Source: Candidatus Saccharimonadota bacterium (GTDB taxonomy: Bacteria > Patescibacteriota > Saccharimonadia > Saccharimonadales > Saccharimonadaceae). Taken from it: a stretch of DNA of 20,064 nt. The position numbers and the translations under genes are program-made. Shown here piece by piece: positions 20,032 to 20,064 of the stretch. The notes beneath the pieces were generated by a model. That model did not search any database. It saw only the letters and a list, made by a program, of their open reading frames with translations, and was not told the DNA's origin. How positions within the stretch are numbered: position 1 is the stretch's first letter; each line of letters starts with the position of its first letter. The stretch spans positions 1-20,064 of the forward strand of contig DAIDJW010000007.1 of NCBI GenBank assembly GCA_027451185.1, in the 5' to 3' direction.

Positions 20032-20064
20032 TTACTTAATGATTTTGGAGACGACGCCCGAACC
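20032..20064 (-). CDS. tuf: C-terminus of elongation factor Tu (partial, runs off the window)
   Basis: On the minus strand the last ten codons before a TAA at 20034-20032 read GSGVVSKIIK. EF-Tu proteins end in GxGVVxKII-type residues (usually preceded by GRTV), so this is very probably tuf, although ten residues cannot prove it. It lies 27 bases upstream of the tRNA-Thr region with no clear terminator between, suggesting a shared transcript from tuf through tRNA-Thr into the membrane protein and glycosyltransferase genes. Confidence 0.7.
   Translation of the reverse strand, partial: GSGVVSKIIK

Noticed and set aside
1..20064. CRISPR array, toxin-antitoxin pair or prophage module
   Set aside because: No spaced direct repeats, no recognisable toxin-antitoxin motifs and no phage structural or integrase genes were seen.

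Overview
The window looks like chromosome of a Patescibacteria (Candidate Phyla Radiation) bacterium, most likely Saccharibacteria (TM7). The reasons are very short spacers, small proteins, UGA acting only as a stop (which argues against Gracilibacteria and Absconditabacteria), and a type IV secretion-like ATPase next to a short conserved partner of the kind familiar from these genomes. The taxonomic call is inference; no rRNA is present.

Layout. 2-2058 (+): the 3' part of an LPxTG-anchored surface protein with two DUF11-like repeats, then a coiled-coil membrane protein. 2070-5755 (-): a 940-residue VirD4/TraG-like ATPase, a short acidic partner and a small membrane protein, the last two apparently on leaderless mRNAs. 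5780-6946: a gene desert of about 1.2 kb with inverted repeats. 6947-7078 (+): a small transcription unit with consensus promoter and terminator. 7151-7546 (-): tmRNA, divergent from comM (7613-9127, +); the two promoters share one palindrome. 9145-10327 (+): the infC-rpmI-rplT operon, with infC probably starting at ATC. A perfect 18-bp hairpin at 10342-10380 separates it from the convergent rnpB (10380-10708, -). 10722-12462 (-): a NUDIX-RNase H fusion, an undescribed structured small RNA (11657-11803) and a site-2 protease. 12516-12774 (+): rpmB. 12836-17317 (-): a cluster read thrS, atl, miaA, winged-helix regulator, MBL-like protein, headed by a probable T-box leader. 17359-17790 (+): tRNA-Val(GAC) and a 43-residue leaderless ORF. 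17857-20064 (-): GT2 glycosyltransferase, small membrane protein, tRNA-Thr(CGT) with a mispaired acceptor stem, and the last ten codons of what looks like tuf.

How the parts fit. Most of the window is translation machinery and its quality control: IF-3, bL35, bL20, bL28, ThrRS, MiaA, tmRNA, RNase P RNA, two tRNAs and EF-Tu. It is interleaved with envelope functions: a sortase substrate, a secretion-type ATPase, an intramembrane protease and a processive glycosyltransferase. The regulatory grammar is unusually legible. Most promoters carry an extended -10 (TGN before the hexamer, often TGCTATAAT), and at least four genes have an ATG 6-7 nt after the -10, which implies leaderless mRNAs.

The most interesting signals are the 6S-like RNA at 11657-11803, the mirror-image tmRNA/comM promoter, the T-box leader of thrS, the ATC start of infC, the tRNA-Thr acceptor anomaly and the NUDIX-RNase H fusion with a degenerate NUDIX box. 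No single system in the window can be declared new from sequence alone.
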